Below, piece by piece: positions 50,517 through 59,661 of a stretch of 64,000 bases of DNA; the stretch's first letter is position 1, and each line of letters begins with the position of its first letter. The stretch lies in contig JAEWAN010000033.1 in NCBI GenBank assembly GCA_023391625.1, forward strand, positions 62,001 through 126,000, written 5' to 3'. The position numbers and the translations under genes were made by a program. This DNA is from Bacteroidota bacterium (GTDB lineage Bacteria; Bacteroidota; Bacteroidia; Bacteroidales; Paludibacteraceae). The notes under the pieces were generated by a model that searched no databases, was not told where the DNA came from, and saw nothing but the letters and a program-made list of their open reading frames with translations.

Positions 50517-50702
50517 ATGATGCCTATGCAAAAGAATACTACTTTATCCAAAAGGGAATCATTTGACCCTCTACCGGGCAACAATGAAAAAAAGGTATTA
50601 CAACCCAGTGAAAAAACGTTGAAAAACATCATGCAGTTCGCTGCCTCATACAGGGTTGAAAAAATCTCAAACAAAAAATTTATTGAACTTTATCTAAATT
50701 AA
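50517..50702 (+). CDS. small conserved-looking protein after the sigma factor
   Basis: A 61-residue ORF (two ATGs, MMPMQKN). It has a charged N-terminal half and a helical C-terminal part, PSEKTLKNIMQFAASYRVEKISNKKFIELYLN. Its stop is followed within one base by a perfect hairpin, which supports that it is a real gene ending the sigma factor transcript. I recall similar short proteins after sigma factor genes in Bacteroides but cannot check it. It could modulate the sigma factor. Confidence 0.65.
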   Translation: MMPMQKNTTLSKRESFDPLPGNNEKKVLQPSEKTLKNIMQFAASYRVEKISNKKFIELYLN

Positions 50703-50740
50703 CAAGAAACGCCGGTTAACCGGCGTTTCTTGTTTGCTTT
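50703..50740 (+). terminator. terminator of the sigma factor transcript
   Basis: CAAGAAACGCCGGTT and AACCGGCGTTTCTTG form a perfect palindrome with a minimal loop, followed by TTTGCTTT. Confidence 0.8.
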
Positions 50741-50996
50741 CCAGCTACTACCCTCAACAACAAACCCCTAAAAGGAATAAAACCGGTAAAAAAATCCAAA
50801 TCTGAAAACGTTTTCCATTCTTCAAGAGTACATACTATTTTAACAAAAGACTCTGACTACAGACAAAACATGCCTTCATCAGAGCATTTATATAAAAAAA
50901 ACTTAGTTTTTAATTTGAATTTCAATTTTATTTTATTATTCTTGCTACATCTCTATCCAAAAGACTTTAAATTAATAAACTTTAAAACTAAGTATT

Positions 50997-53330
50997 ATGA
51001 GAAAATTTACTCTTGCTATGGCTGCACTTTTAATGTGCACATTCGGAGCTACAGCTCAGAATTTACTCTCCAACTGGAATGGAGGTACCGCTACCGGAGC
51101 AAATTCCAAACCGACTGATTTCGGCTGGGCATCAACATCTACCGAATCACAGCAATGGTCTGAGGCTAATAAAAGCCCGGGAAGCCGATTTGTGGACTAC
51201 AACGTAAGTGGAGGACATGGAACTCAAAGTGATAACACATACAAATTTAATGGGGAAACCTTCACCGAACGGATTTTATGGATCAGATGGGGAGATTCCG
51301 GTTTTAGCCGCAACAGTTATTACACATACCCGATTTCCGGGTTAGAAGCCGGTAAAATCTATACTTTTCAATGGAAATATGCCTGGCACAACAATGACGA
51401 CCATGCACCTGAAATTACAGCAGCAATCGTAAAAAGCAATGATGGAATTACAGGGCAAATTGCAAGCGGCATATTCTCTGCATCTTCAACCAAGTGCGAA
51501 CTCAGGGAAGGCGCATACTCATTCAAAGTAAAAGAAAGCGGAGACTATTTCCTTTCAATCACAGCCAATACCGGTGCCATGATAGGCATTACCGATTTGA
51601 GTCTGAAAGAAGTAGAACCGTCTGAAGCGATCACCAATCTATCTGTATCAAGCAAAGCCGCTACATTCATCAAAGGATATACGGAAGAACAAACCGTATC
51701 CGTCAGTGGTCTAATACTGGAAGATCTGACAATAAGCTCTCTGGATGGCATTACTTTAAGCCAGAATACAATCACTACCGACGAACTGGATGAAGGAAAA
51801 TCAGTGGACATTACTCTTACCTATACCGGTACAGAAAGTATTTTTGACCAGAAAATAACTATTTCCAATACTTCCCTTTCACAAGACATCGTAATCAACG
51901 CGCTTACTCCTTCAGGTACTAATCTCATGCAGTTCTGGGATGGAAACAACGGACAAGGAGGCTACTTCACAGGCTTCGGTTCTGAACCTTATTTGTTTGG
52001 TTGGGGAGCTACAGATAACGTTTTATGGAGCACAGCCAATAGTTCTGCCGTTACAATCCGGTACTTTGATATAACTCCGGAAGTTGCCGAATACAAAGAT
52101 GAAAACGACCAGCCATGGGAAGGACGTGTACTATACTTACGTTGGGACGGACATGCGGAATCCACCCAAAGCACCATCTACAGCAACAAACTTAACCTAA
52201 AAGCCAATCAACAATACGTGTTTGAAGGCAAATACGCATGGCATGGAAACGGACCGGAAAACAATGATCCGTCTATTTTTACAATCGGAATTAATTCTGC
52301 CGCAGATAATACAGGTACTTCCGTATTTTCCAACCAATATACAATAGAAAAAGACAATAAATTAAAATTGTATAACCTAAAATTCACATTCACACCGGAA
52401 ACCGAAGGTGTATATTATCTGACTATACTGAACAACCAGCCTATTGTAGGATCTGTTGCCGAATTAAACTTACGTGAAGTTGAAGAAGGAGAGATTATTT
52501 CAGAATTAAACGTTTCTGTCAATTCCTTAACCTTTAATAAAGACAACCTGACTCAGACATTCACTATCACCGGAAACAATTTAGAAGGCCAAACAACCAT
52601 CTCTGCCCTATCCGGTCTCACTTTCGACAAGACAACCTTTACTGCCGAAGAAATCATGGCTGAAAAAGGAGTTACTGTACAAGTTACACATGATGGAGAA
52701 ACCCTGATTAGTAACGGAGAATTCACCATTACTTCCGGTACATTATCGAAAAAAATAACCGTAAATGCAGAAGGTAAGGAAGTAGGTAAATTGACTATAT
52801 CTCCGGCAACTTTAAGCTTCGACAAAGACAACATGACCCGGGAACTTGTTATTAAGGGAGAAAACATCCAAAATCCGGTTACAATATCTGCATTGGCAGG
52901 ATTGTCTTTCAGCAAAACTACTTTGACAGCAGAAGAAGTACAGTCAGAAAAAGGAGCGACAATCACAGTTACTTTTGACGGCAAAACAGCCATTGAAAAC
53001 AAAACATTCGCAGTAACTTCCGGCTCTTTATCTGAAACGGTTACGGTGAATGCAACCCCAGCAGGCAGTGGTATAGATGAATTAATGTACGTTTCCGGAT
53101 TAAATGTATATACCAATAATCAAATCTTCATAGATTTCATTCTATCTAATGATGACGTTATTGAATTCAGCATATACAATATGAAGGGAGCATTGATAAG
53201 TTATAAGAAAGCTGCATACCCTGCCGGTAGCAACCAGGAAACCATTGATGTTAAATTAACATCCGGCATTTACCTGTTAACAGTAAAAGATGCCAGCGGT
53301 AAAAAAGCTGCTATAAAAATAAGAAACTAA
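50997..53330 (+). CDS. T9SS-exported protein with duplicated binding module and Ig-like repeats
   Basis: A 777-residue secreted protein. Signal peptide 1-20 (GATAQN). Two homologous modules, A1 at about 22-207 and A2 at about 308-495, share FGWAST/FGWGATD, RILWIRWGDSG/RVLYLRWDGH, YTFQWKYAWHNN/YVFEGKYAWHGN and ISLKEVE-like ends. Each is followed by an Ig-like beta domain (208-303; 500-590), and a third Ig-like copy sits at 596-690. The second and third share TFDKTTFTAEE/SFSKTTLTAEE and SGTLSKKITVNA/SGSLSETVTVNA. A T9SS sorting domain closes it (about 700-777: LMYVSGLNVYTNNQIFIDF, GIYLLTVKDASGK). No catalytic motif is visible. It may be a glycan-binding or structural surface protein. Ends in a terminator. 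Confidence 0.85.
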   Translation: MRKFTLAMAALLMCTFGATAQNLLSNWNGGTATGANSKPTDFGWASTSTESQQWSEANKSPGSRFVDYNVSGGHGTQSDNTYKFNGETFTERILWIRWGDSGFSRNSYYTYPISGLEAGKIYTFQWKYAWHNNDDHAPEITAAIVKSNDGITGQIASGIFSASSTKCELREGAYSFKVKESGDYFLSITANTGAMIGITDLSLKEVEPSEAITNLSVSSKAATFIKGYTEEQTVSVSGLILEDLTISSLDGITLSQNTITTDELDEGKSVDITLTYTGTESIFDQKITISNTSLSQDIVINALTPSGTNLMQFWDGNNGQGGYFTGFGSEPYLFGWGATDNVLWSTANSSAVTIRYFDITPEVAEYKDENDQPWEGRVLYLRWDGHAESTQSTIYSNKLNLKANQQYVFEGKYAWHGNGPENNDPSIFTIGINSAADNTGTSVFSNQYTIEKDNKLKLYNLKFTFTPETEGVYYLTILNNQPIVGSVAELNLREVEEGEIISELNVSVNSLTFNKDNLTQTFTITGNNLEGQTTISALSGLTFDKTTFTAEEIMAEKGVTVQVTHDGETLISNGEFTITSGTLSKKITVNAEGKEVGKLTISPATLSFDKDNMTRELVIKGENIQNPVTISALAGLSFSKTTLTAEEVQSEKGATITVTFDGKTAIENKTFAVTSGSLSETVTVNATPAGSGIDELMYVSGLNVYTNNQIFIDFILSNDDVIEFSIYNMKGALISYKKAAYPAGSNQETIDVKLTSGIYLLTVKDASGKKAAIKIRN

Positions 53331-53347
53331 ATAAATAAACTTATGTA

Positions 53348-53378
53348 AAAGAATGCCGGACAATCCGGCATTCTTTTT
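53348..53378 (+). terminator. terminator after the 777-residue protein gene
   Basis: AAAGAATGCCGGA pairs with TCCGGCATTCTTT around a three-base loop, then a T-run. Confidence 0.92.
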
Positions 53379-53450
53379 TTCTCTGAAAACATTTCCGGCA
53401 GTTCTTTCAAACTTACATATCCGGTAAACTCTCAATTCATCCTTTTTTTA

Positions 53451-53458
53451 TAAATTTG
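53451..53458 (+). promoter_or_regulatory. -7 box of the 451-residue exported protein gene
   Basis: TAAATTTG fits TAnnTTTG, 24 bases before the preferred ATG at 53483. Confidence 0.5.
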
Positions 53459-53482
53459 ACACCGGTATCAATTCTTAAGACT

Positions 53483-54838
53483 ATGAAGAAACACACAAAA
53501 CTCAGACACCTGTTTTTAAGCCTGATTTTTTCCGTACCATGGTTTACCGGCCTAATGGCCTCCAATCAGGAAATGACCTCTGCACTTCGTCTGCCTAATG
53601 CATATATTATAAAGCCCGGTGAAAAAATCAGTATTCCGGTAATAAAAGCCTTTGCCGTATGGAGCCAGATAACAGAATTAGCATCAACAAATCCCAATCT
53701 ATCCGGAAGTTTATCCGCAACTTTATTATGGCAAGACACCCCGGACCTCATAAAAGACATTTCAATACAAGGTGCAGACAAACAGGCTACCATACAGATA
53801 GAGAGCAATAATACCAGCGAAGGTAATGCTACGGTCGCCTTAAAAATCGGAAATAAAATCCGGTGGAGCTGGCATATCTGGGTTACATCCTATAATCCGG
53901 ACACGGAATACTCAACACTAAAATCAGACCAGAATACTTTTATCTTCATGAACCGCAACCTTGGCTCATTTACTAAAACCGGCAGTCAGAATACCACAGG
54001 CCTGTTATATCAGTTCGGCAGAAAAGATCCTTTTCCTGAAGCCGAAGACAACTCACAAAGCAACTATCATTACACAGGAAAAAAAATATACAATAAGGAC
54101 AACGCTCCATTATCAGAAGGCACTCCTAATGGAGGCACAGGAATAAACAGCAAACCTACAACACAAACACAAAACCTGCCCGAAGCAATTATAAATCCCA
54201 TGACTTTCTATATGGGGACAAGCGATAACGCTTTTGACTGGTACAGTGTAACCCCCTCCGTACACAATGACACTTTATGGGATGGAGGTAAATGGACTAA
54301 AGGTGTATTTGACCCTTCCCCACATGGCTGGCGCGTACCCACCGCCGAAGAGGTAAATACTCTATACAATGATTTACTTCAAGAACCTGATAATTATCCA
54401 TTATCAGGAAGCAGAGACTACACAAACGGTTCTTTCTATATGACTGGACAGTATGGTATGTGCTGGTCTGCAACTCCCAACCAATCCTGGGGAACATATA
54501 TGTTCATTTCCAATGAGTTGAAAAGTGCCGGCTGTTCACAATACAGGGCAAACGGATATGCTATCCGTTGTATAAAGGACACCGAAACTCCAAGCGCAAC
54601 AGAATCAATGGAGTGGGAAAACATATTAGCCTATGCAAATAACAGGAAAATATATATCAAAGGACTAAGAGATAAGCTTTTCGGCCAAAACCTTATTCTC
54701 TATAACACACAAGGGCAAACTATAGAGAAAATAAAAATAGCTTCCCATGAGGAAGAAATAGGGCAATCTTTACCTACGGGGATATACATAGTACACATAA
54801 CCGATTCCAATTACGCTTTAAAAGTATCTGTCAACTAA
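53483..54838 (+). CDS. T9SS-exported FISUMP-domain protein
   Basis: A 451-residue secreted protein with the start at 53483; the longer frame to 53456 overlaps the promoter. Signal peptide about 1-26. Residues about 120-375 carry features of the Fibrobacter succinogenes major paralogous domain: FIFMNRNLGSFTKTGSQNTTGLLYQFGRKDPFP, HGWRVPTAEEVNTLYND, GMCWSATPNQSWGTYMFISN and YAIRCIKD. A T9SS sorting domain ends it (about 385-451: NNRKIYIKGL, LILYNTQGQTIEKIKI, LPTGIYIVHITDSNYALKVS). Such proteins are lectin-like; ligand unknown. Followed after 14 bases by a GH43 gene, so the two are probably cotranscribed. Confidence 0.85.
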   Translation: MKKHTKLRHLFLSLIFSVPWFTGLMASNQEMTSALRLPNAYIIKPGEKISIPVIKAFAVWSQITELASTNPNLSGSLSATLLWQDTPDLIKDISIQGADKQATIQIESNNTSEGNATVALKIGNKIRWSWHIWVTSYNPDTEYSTLKSDQNTFIFMNRNLGSFTKTGSQNTTGLLYQFGRKDPFPEAEDNSQSNYHYTGKKIYNKDNAPLSEGTPNGGTGINSKPTTQTQNLPEAIINPMTFYMGTSDNAFDWYSVTPSVHNDTLWDGGKWTKGVFDPSPHGWRVPTAEEVNTLYNDLLQEPDNYPLSGSRDYTNGSFYMTGQYGMCWSATPNQSWGTYMFISNELKSAGCSQYRANGYAIRCIKDTETPSATESMEWENILAYANNRKIYIKGLRDKLFGQNLILYNTQGQTIEKIKIASHEEEIGQSLPTGIYIVHITDSNYALKVSVN

Positions 54839-54852
54839 AATCATATTTCAAA

Positions 54853-57800
54853 ATGAAAAATATATTACAAGCTATCATCATAACTTTCAGCCTTATCACA
54901 AGCTACAGCATAAACGCAGAAAACAACTTGATACTGCATTATGAATTTAATGACGAATCCGGAAAAATACAGGATTCCTCCCCTGTCGGCAACCATGGAG
55001 TATTAAAAGGAAATGGCGCCACAATAAAAAACGGGGTGCTCACTTTACCGGGAGGAGCAGCCGGTAGCGATGCCGCTTATGTGGAACTTCCGCAAGGAAT
55101 TTTTGACACACAAAATACACTAAGCATATCAGTATGGCTGAAAAACCAAACCGGCTCCGGAAACTATGCTGCCATGTACATAGGAACAACGGAAAGCACT
55201 CCCAGTCAATATTGGCTTCTTAACCCGGCCAACCCTGCCGGATTATTAAAATCTGTACTTACCAACGATATCAATACGGCTTCACCCTGGAACACAGAAT
55301 ATGGTTTTTCCCCAACGGTATCATCGCAAGGATTACCCGGACCGGTAACCGACACTAACTGGAATTTATATACCACCATCATACAACCCGGTACAATCAC
55401 ATTATACTATAACGCAACAAAAATAGGAAGCGTCAATACCTCACGCAGCATATCGCAATTCGGGAATAACCTGGTAGGATATGTAGGACGTTCCGCATAC
55501 AATGATAAATTTTACCAGGGTGAGGTTATGGACCTGAAAATATACAACAGAGTACTATCCGAAGCCGAAATTACCCACAGGTATAAATCAGATATTTTTG
55601 AACCCGATTACGACAATCTAAACATTCCGTCCCGGGTAACAGGTAATATCAACCTTCCAACCCGCGGAGCAAAAGGAAGCGACATCATCTGGTCTTCATC
55701 AGACATCGCCCTATTAAATGAAAAAGGAGAAGCTACCCTGAATAATGAAGAACGGCAAGTATTGCTCACTGCTACAGTACAATTAGGCAATCAACGAAAA
55801 ATAAAAAAATTCCCGATCACTATTGCTGCCAAAGGATCAGAGGAAATTTTTGAAAATCTGGCTGAAAATTATGACCTGGGAATCCAATACATTACAGAAA
55901 ACATAAAATTACCTACAGAAATAAACGGCATAAAAGTAAGCTGGTCAAGCAACAATGCTGCTATTAATAATCAAGGAATCGTTACAAGACCTCCTGTAGG
56001 TTCCGGCAATCAGCCGGCTACATTAACGGCTACATTCCATCTAAACGGCAAAGAAGCCAGTAAAGATTTTAATATTATAGTTGCAGAAGCAGACTATGGC
56101 TATTTACTGTCCTATGTACTTAACGGCAATACCGGACGTACGGACTGTCTGCATTTAGCTTACAGTCTGGACGGAAAAATATTTGAAGCCATGAACAAAG
56201 GCAAAGCTGTGAAATACCCGTTAGCAGGAACTAAAAAAATGGGAAGTCCGGTCATATTCCGTAAACCGGACGGAAAGTTTGGCCTGATAGCTTCTGACGA
56301 CAACAATTCACCTTATGTAATGATATACGACTCCGACGACCTGATTAACTATACCAATGAAAGACTGGTAAGATTAACATCCGGCGACAATATTAAAGTA
56401 CAGAATCTGACATGTCGGTATGATCCTACCATAAAAGCTTACCGAATCCAATGGCAAGGAAATGATAAAAAATATTACGAATCCATTACTTCGGATTTAA
56501 AAGAAGCCTCCTACCCTGCGTTGCTTGAAGATAATTACATAAAACCGGAAATTTCAGCTTCGCTTCCTACCGGAGCTACAGAAGGTCATACTATTGCTTT
56601 AACCAAAGCTGAATATGAGAAAGTAACCGGCAAATATATGAATATCAAGAACACCGGAGTAAAAGAGATTCCGGATATAAATATCGCTGCCGGAGCTTCA
56701 AACATAGACTTACCTCAAAAAGTCACATTACAATATAACGACGGTTCAACAAAGGACATGGGAGTTAGCTGGAATCAAAAAGACATTGAGGCCGTAAAAC
56801 TCGATATTCCGGGCACATATACTGTAAAAGGAAACATTATCCAGCCTGTGTATAAAAATCCCTTTATCGAACAAAGAGCAGACCCTTATATCGTTAAAGG
56901 AGAAGACGGATATTATTATTTCACAGCCTCTTACCCCATGGTAGGTTCCAATGATCCGGAAGGGTATGACCGGATAATTTTACGCAGATCAACCACCTTA
57001 CAAGGGCTTGAAAATTCTCCGGAAATCACCATTTGGGATGAGAAAAACTCATCAACCAGTTTCCGTTATGTATGGGCCCCGGAACTTCATTTTATTAACG
57101 GGACATGGTATGTTTTATTCACTACAAGTCAGTCTAAATCCAATGTATGGGGAATACGTCCCGTGATGATAGCCTGTACTCAGGGAGACAAAGATCCTTA
57201 CAACCCTGATTGCTGGGAAAAGGAAGGACATTACTGCGAAGCTTTTAACGGCGACGCCATAGCCTTCTCACACTTTTCCCTGGATATGACCTACTTTGAA
57301 TTAAACGGCGAGCATTACGTTGTATGGGCGGAGAAGCCGGGAACATCCAATCTGATGATTGCTTCCGTTGATCCGGCAAAGCCCTGGATTATGACCAGTA
57401 AGTCCGTTCTACTAAGCCAACCTGAATATGCCTGGGAATGGAAAAACAACGACTGGGTAAATGAAGGACCGGCTGTAATTAAAAACAATGGAAAAGTTTA
57501 TATAGCATTCTCTGCCTCTGCCGTAGATGAAACATATTGCGTAGGATTTCTTTATGCCGATGAAACGTCCGACTTATTAAACGCAACATCCTGGACTAAA
57601 ACAGACTATCCGGTATTGGAATCTGTTGACCTGGAAAACCAAAACGGACCGGGACATAACTCCTTTACTATAGATGAATACGGGAATCCCGTCATCGTAT
57701 ATCACGCACGGACTCCAGGCGATCCGGGTGACAAAGGATTATATGACCCGGGAAGGCACGCTCGAATTAAAAATATGAACTTTAATGCTGACGGTGTACC

Positions 57801-57876
57801 GGTGCTTAATATGACACCGGAAGAAGAATTAAACCCAGCCTATAAAGAGGTTCAGGTAAACATCATCGTAAAATAA
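54853..57876 (+). CDS. exported LamG-Ig-GH43 protein
   Basis: A 1007-residue exported protein. Signal peptide 1-22. A LamG-like jelly roll covers 25-250 (LHYEFNDESGKIQDSSPVGNHG). Two atrophied Ig-like repeats follow (255-325 and 330-400, each with an IIWSSSD or VSWSSNN pattern). Residues 405-570 look like half of a beta-propeller without catalytic residues. A further Ig-like domain (600-665) leads to the GH43 propeller (670-985) with Asp677 (RADPYIV), LDMTYFELNG with the likely pKa-modulating Asp, and Glu871 (NEGPAVIKN) as acid. WAPELHF and FTIDEYGNPVIVYHA are typical GH43 strands. Probably an alpha-L-arabinofuranosidase or beta-xylosidase type enzyme. It lacks the T9SS domain seen in its neighbours. 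Confidence 0.88.
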   Translation: MKNILQAIIITFSLITSYSINAENNLILHYEFNDESGKIQDSSPVGNHGVLKGNGATIKNGVLTLPGGAAGSDAAYVELPQGIFDTQNTLSISVWLKNQTGSGNYAAMYIGTTESTPSQYWLLNPANPAGLLKSVLTNDINTASPWNTEYGFSPTVSSQGLPGPVTDTNWNLYTTIIQPGTITLYYNATKIGSVNTSRSISQFGNNLVGYVGRSAYNDKFYQGEVMDLKIYNRVLSEAEITHRYKSDIFEPDYDNLNIPSRVTGNINLPTRGAKGSDIIWSSSDIALLNEKGEATLNNEERQVLLTATVQLGNQRKIKKFPITIAAKGSEEIFENLAENYDLGIQYITENIKLPTEINGIKVSWSSNNAAINNQGIVTRPPVGSGNQPATLTATFHLNGKEASKDFNIIVAEADYGYLLSYVLNGNTGRTDCLHLAYSLDGKIFEAMNKGKAVKYPLAGTKKMGSPVIFRKPDGKFGLIASDDNNSPYVMIYDSDDLINYTNERLVRLTSGDNIKVQNLTCRYDPTIKAYRIQWQGNDKKYYESITSDLKEASYPALLEDNYIKPEISASLPTGATEGHTIALTKAEYEKVTGKYMNIKNTGVKEIPDINIAAGASNIDLPQKVTLQYNDGSTKDMGVSWNQKDIEAVKLDIPGTYTVKGNIIQPVYKNPFIEQRADPYIVKGEDGYYYFTASYPMVGSNDPEGYDRIILRRSTTLQGLENSPEITIWDEKNSSTSFRYVWAPELHFINGTWYVLFTTSQSKSNVWGIRPVMIACTQGDKDPYNPDCWEKEGHYCEAFNGDAIAFSHFSLDMTYFELNGEHYVVWAEKPGTSNLMIASVDPAKPWIMTSKSVLLSQPEYAWEWKNNDWVNEGPAVIKNNGKVYIAFSASAVDETYCVGFLYADETSDLLNATSWTKTDYPVLESVDLENQNGPGHNSFTIDEYGNPVIVYHARTPGDPGDKGLYDPGRHARIKNMNFNADGVPVLNMTPEEELNPAYKEVQVNIIVK

Positions 57877-57949
57877 GACATACATACGAATAACTAAAAT
57901 TAAATAAGAACAGAGTCCGTTTATCAAACATTTTAATCCATACATTCCA

Positions 57950-58423
57950 ATGAAGATAAACAAAACCAATGCTGCAAGGCTACTGGATAAAGCAAAGATA
58001 CCTTATGAACTTATCCCTTATGAAGTTGATGAGTCCGACCTGAGTGCCGTTCACGTGGCCAGCCAACTCAACGAACCGCTGGAGCAGGTATTCAAGACCC
58101 TTGTACTGAAAGGAGATAAAACCGGACATTTTATCTGCATAATTCCTGCGGATAAAGAAGTAGATCTTAAAAAAGCAGCAAAAGTTTCCGGAAATAAAAG
58201 TTGTAACATGATACTGATGAAAGACCTCCTAAACGTCACTGGATATATAAGAGGCGCATGCTCCCCTATCGGGATGAAGAAACATTTTCCTACTTATATC
58301 CACAGCACTGTTTCTGCCCATGAATATATCTATGTGAGTGCCGGCGTCAGGGGGTTACAGATAAAAATACAGCCTACGAATCTGATAAAAATAACAGAAG
58401 CTCAGGTTACCGATTTATACTAA
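57950..58423 (+). CDS. ybaK: Cys-tRNA(Pro) deacylase, YbaK/EbsC family
   Basis: A 157-residue trans-editing enzyme that clears mischarged Cys-tRNA(Pro). Family motifs are LLDKAKIPYELIPYEVDESDLSAVHVASQL, EQVFKTLVLKGDKTGHFICIIPADKEVDLKKAAKVSGNKSCNMI (with the catalytic Lys in FKTLVLKG) and GYIRGACSPIGMKKHFPTYI. The gene stands alone between the GH43 gene and a lipoprotein gene. Confidence 0.94.
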   Translation: MKINKTNAARLLDKAKIPYELIPYEVDESDLSAVHVASQLNEPLEQVFKTLVLKGDKTGHFICIIPADKEVDLKKAAKVSGNKSCNMILMKDLLNVTGYIRGACSPIGMKKHFPTYIHSTVSAHEYIYVSAGVRGLQIKIQPTNLIKITEAQVTDLY

Positions 58424-58496
58424 ATACACATGTTAGAAAAACAAAATACTCACCGGAGCTGTTTGTATAATAAATCACACACCTAAATTGCACATT

Positions 58497-58970
58497 ATGA
58501 AAACACTATTAAGCGGAATTTTTATTACACTACTGATATTAACGGGATGTTCTTCTGTCCGGATTCCGGCGGAACAAATAAACGCAATCACCCATAAAGT
58601 ACAAATAGCCGATTTCACAATCCGGGCTACACACGTTTATCCTTTACGGGGAGGACTCATATACCTTGACCCGGGCTACACATTAAAAATACATAACGAT
58701 TCCGTTTTTGCTTATTTACCTTATTTCGGAGTGGCGCATAGTGCTCCCATGGGAGTAGATAATGGGATTAAATTAAACGAACCGGCAAAAGATTACCAGA
58801 CTACAAACGATAAAAAGGGAAACGGTTGGCAAATAAAATTTAATGCCAATTATAACGGACAGACCTATCATTTTATGCTAAACATTACAAATGGTGGCAA
58901 TGCATCATTTAGCGTAACACCCAATTCCAGCGACCCGATTTCATATACAGGAGATATTATCACAGAATAA
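58497..58970 (+). CDS. DUF4251 lipoprotein
   Basis: A lipoprotein of 157 residues with the ATG at 58497; a TTG at 58488 is also in frame. The signal peptide ends LILTGC. The rest resembles DUF4251, with FTIRATHVYPLRGGLIYLDPGYTLKIHNDSVFAYLPYFGVAHSAPMGVDNGIKLNEPAKDYQ. Function unknown. Probably in the outer membrane or periplasm. Confidence 0.87.
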   Translation: MKTLLSGIFITLLILTGCSSVRIPAEQINAITHKVQIADFTIRATHVYPLRGGLIYLDPGYTLKIHNDSVFAYLPYFGVAHSAPMGVDNGIKLNEPAKDYQTTNDKKGNGWQIKFNANYNGQTYHFMLNITNGGNASFSVTPNSSDPISYTGDIITE

Positions 58971-59092
58971 ATCTCATTATAAAATTATTGATCAGAGAGT
59001 CTGCTGCCGAAAACAAGTTATCAACCGGATTGTCCAACAATAGCTTGGATTGTAGCATATTCTTGGTAAACCATCCGGAACGATTAAATATT

Positions 59093-59119
59093 ATCATTAT
59101 TTTTGCAAAAAATAATGAT
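59093..59119. promoter_or_regulatory. 12-bp inverted repeat at the Nudix gene start, overlapping a -7 box
   Basis: ATCATTATTTTT (59093-59104) and AAAAATAATGAT (59108-59119) are perfect inverted repeats with a three-base spacer, ending two bases before the ATG at 59122. They enclose TATTTTTG (59098-59105), a -7 match. It could be an operator, or a hairpin at the mRNA 5' end. Confidence 0.45.
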
Positions 59120-59121
59120 TT

Positions 59122-59643
59122 ATGCAACGTATAGAATATTTTCCTATAGTCAATGAGGAAGGGGAAGTGATCGGGAAATCTACCCGGACGGAATGTCACA
59201 GCAAAACATTTTTACTCCACCCCGTAGTGCATCTGCATATACTTAATTCCAAAGGAGAATTGTACCTTCAGAAAAGGTCTGCCACCAAAGATATACAACC
59301 GAATAAATGGGACACTGCCGTAGGAGGTCACGTAGATTACGGAGAAGATATATTAACCGCTTTATTCAGGGAAGCAAGAGAAGAATTAGGTGTATCCGAT
59401 TTTAAACCTCAGTTCATGATCCGGTATAAATTTACATCTGATGTCGAATCCGAATTAGTACATAGTTTTTATACTATCTATGAAGGAAATATCACACCGG
59501 ACATGGATGAAGTTTCCGAAGGTAAATTCTGGAAACCGGAAGAACTGCAAAACGGTATAGGGAAAAATATATTTACTCCGAATTTTGAAAAAGAATTCCT
59601 TCAAATCACCAAAGAGAAACTCTTGCCTGTCGGTTTAGAATAA
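59122..59643 (+). CDS. Nudix hydrolase
   Basis: A 173-residue Nudix protein of the YfcD/IPP-isomerase-like group. The Nudix box GGHVDYGEDILTALFREAREELG contains the REUXEE core. It begins IEYFPIVNEEGEVIGKSTRTECH and has HPVVHLHILNSKGELYLQKRSATKDIQPNKWDTAVGGHV. It probably hydrolyses a nucleoside diphosphate derivative; substrate unknown. A perfect palindrome covers its promoter and start region. Confidence 0.92.
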   Translation: MQRIEYFPIVNEEGEVIGKSTRTECHSKTFLLHPVVHLHILNSKGELYLQKRSATKDIQPNKWDTAVGGHVDYGEDILTALFREAREELGVSDFKPQFMIRYKFTSDVESELVHSFYTIYEGNITPDMDEVSEGKFWKPEELQNGIGKNIFTPNFEKEFLQITKEKLLPVGLE

Positions 59644-59661
59644 TACGGGAGGGAAGATTAT

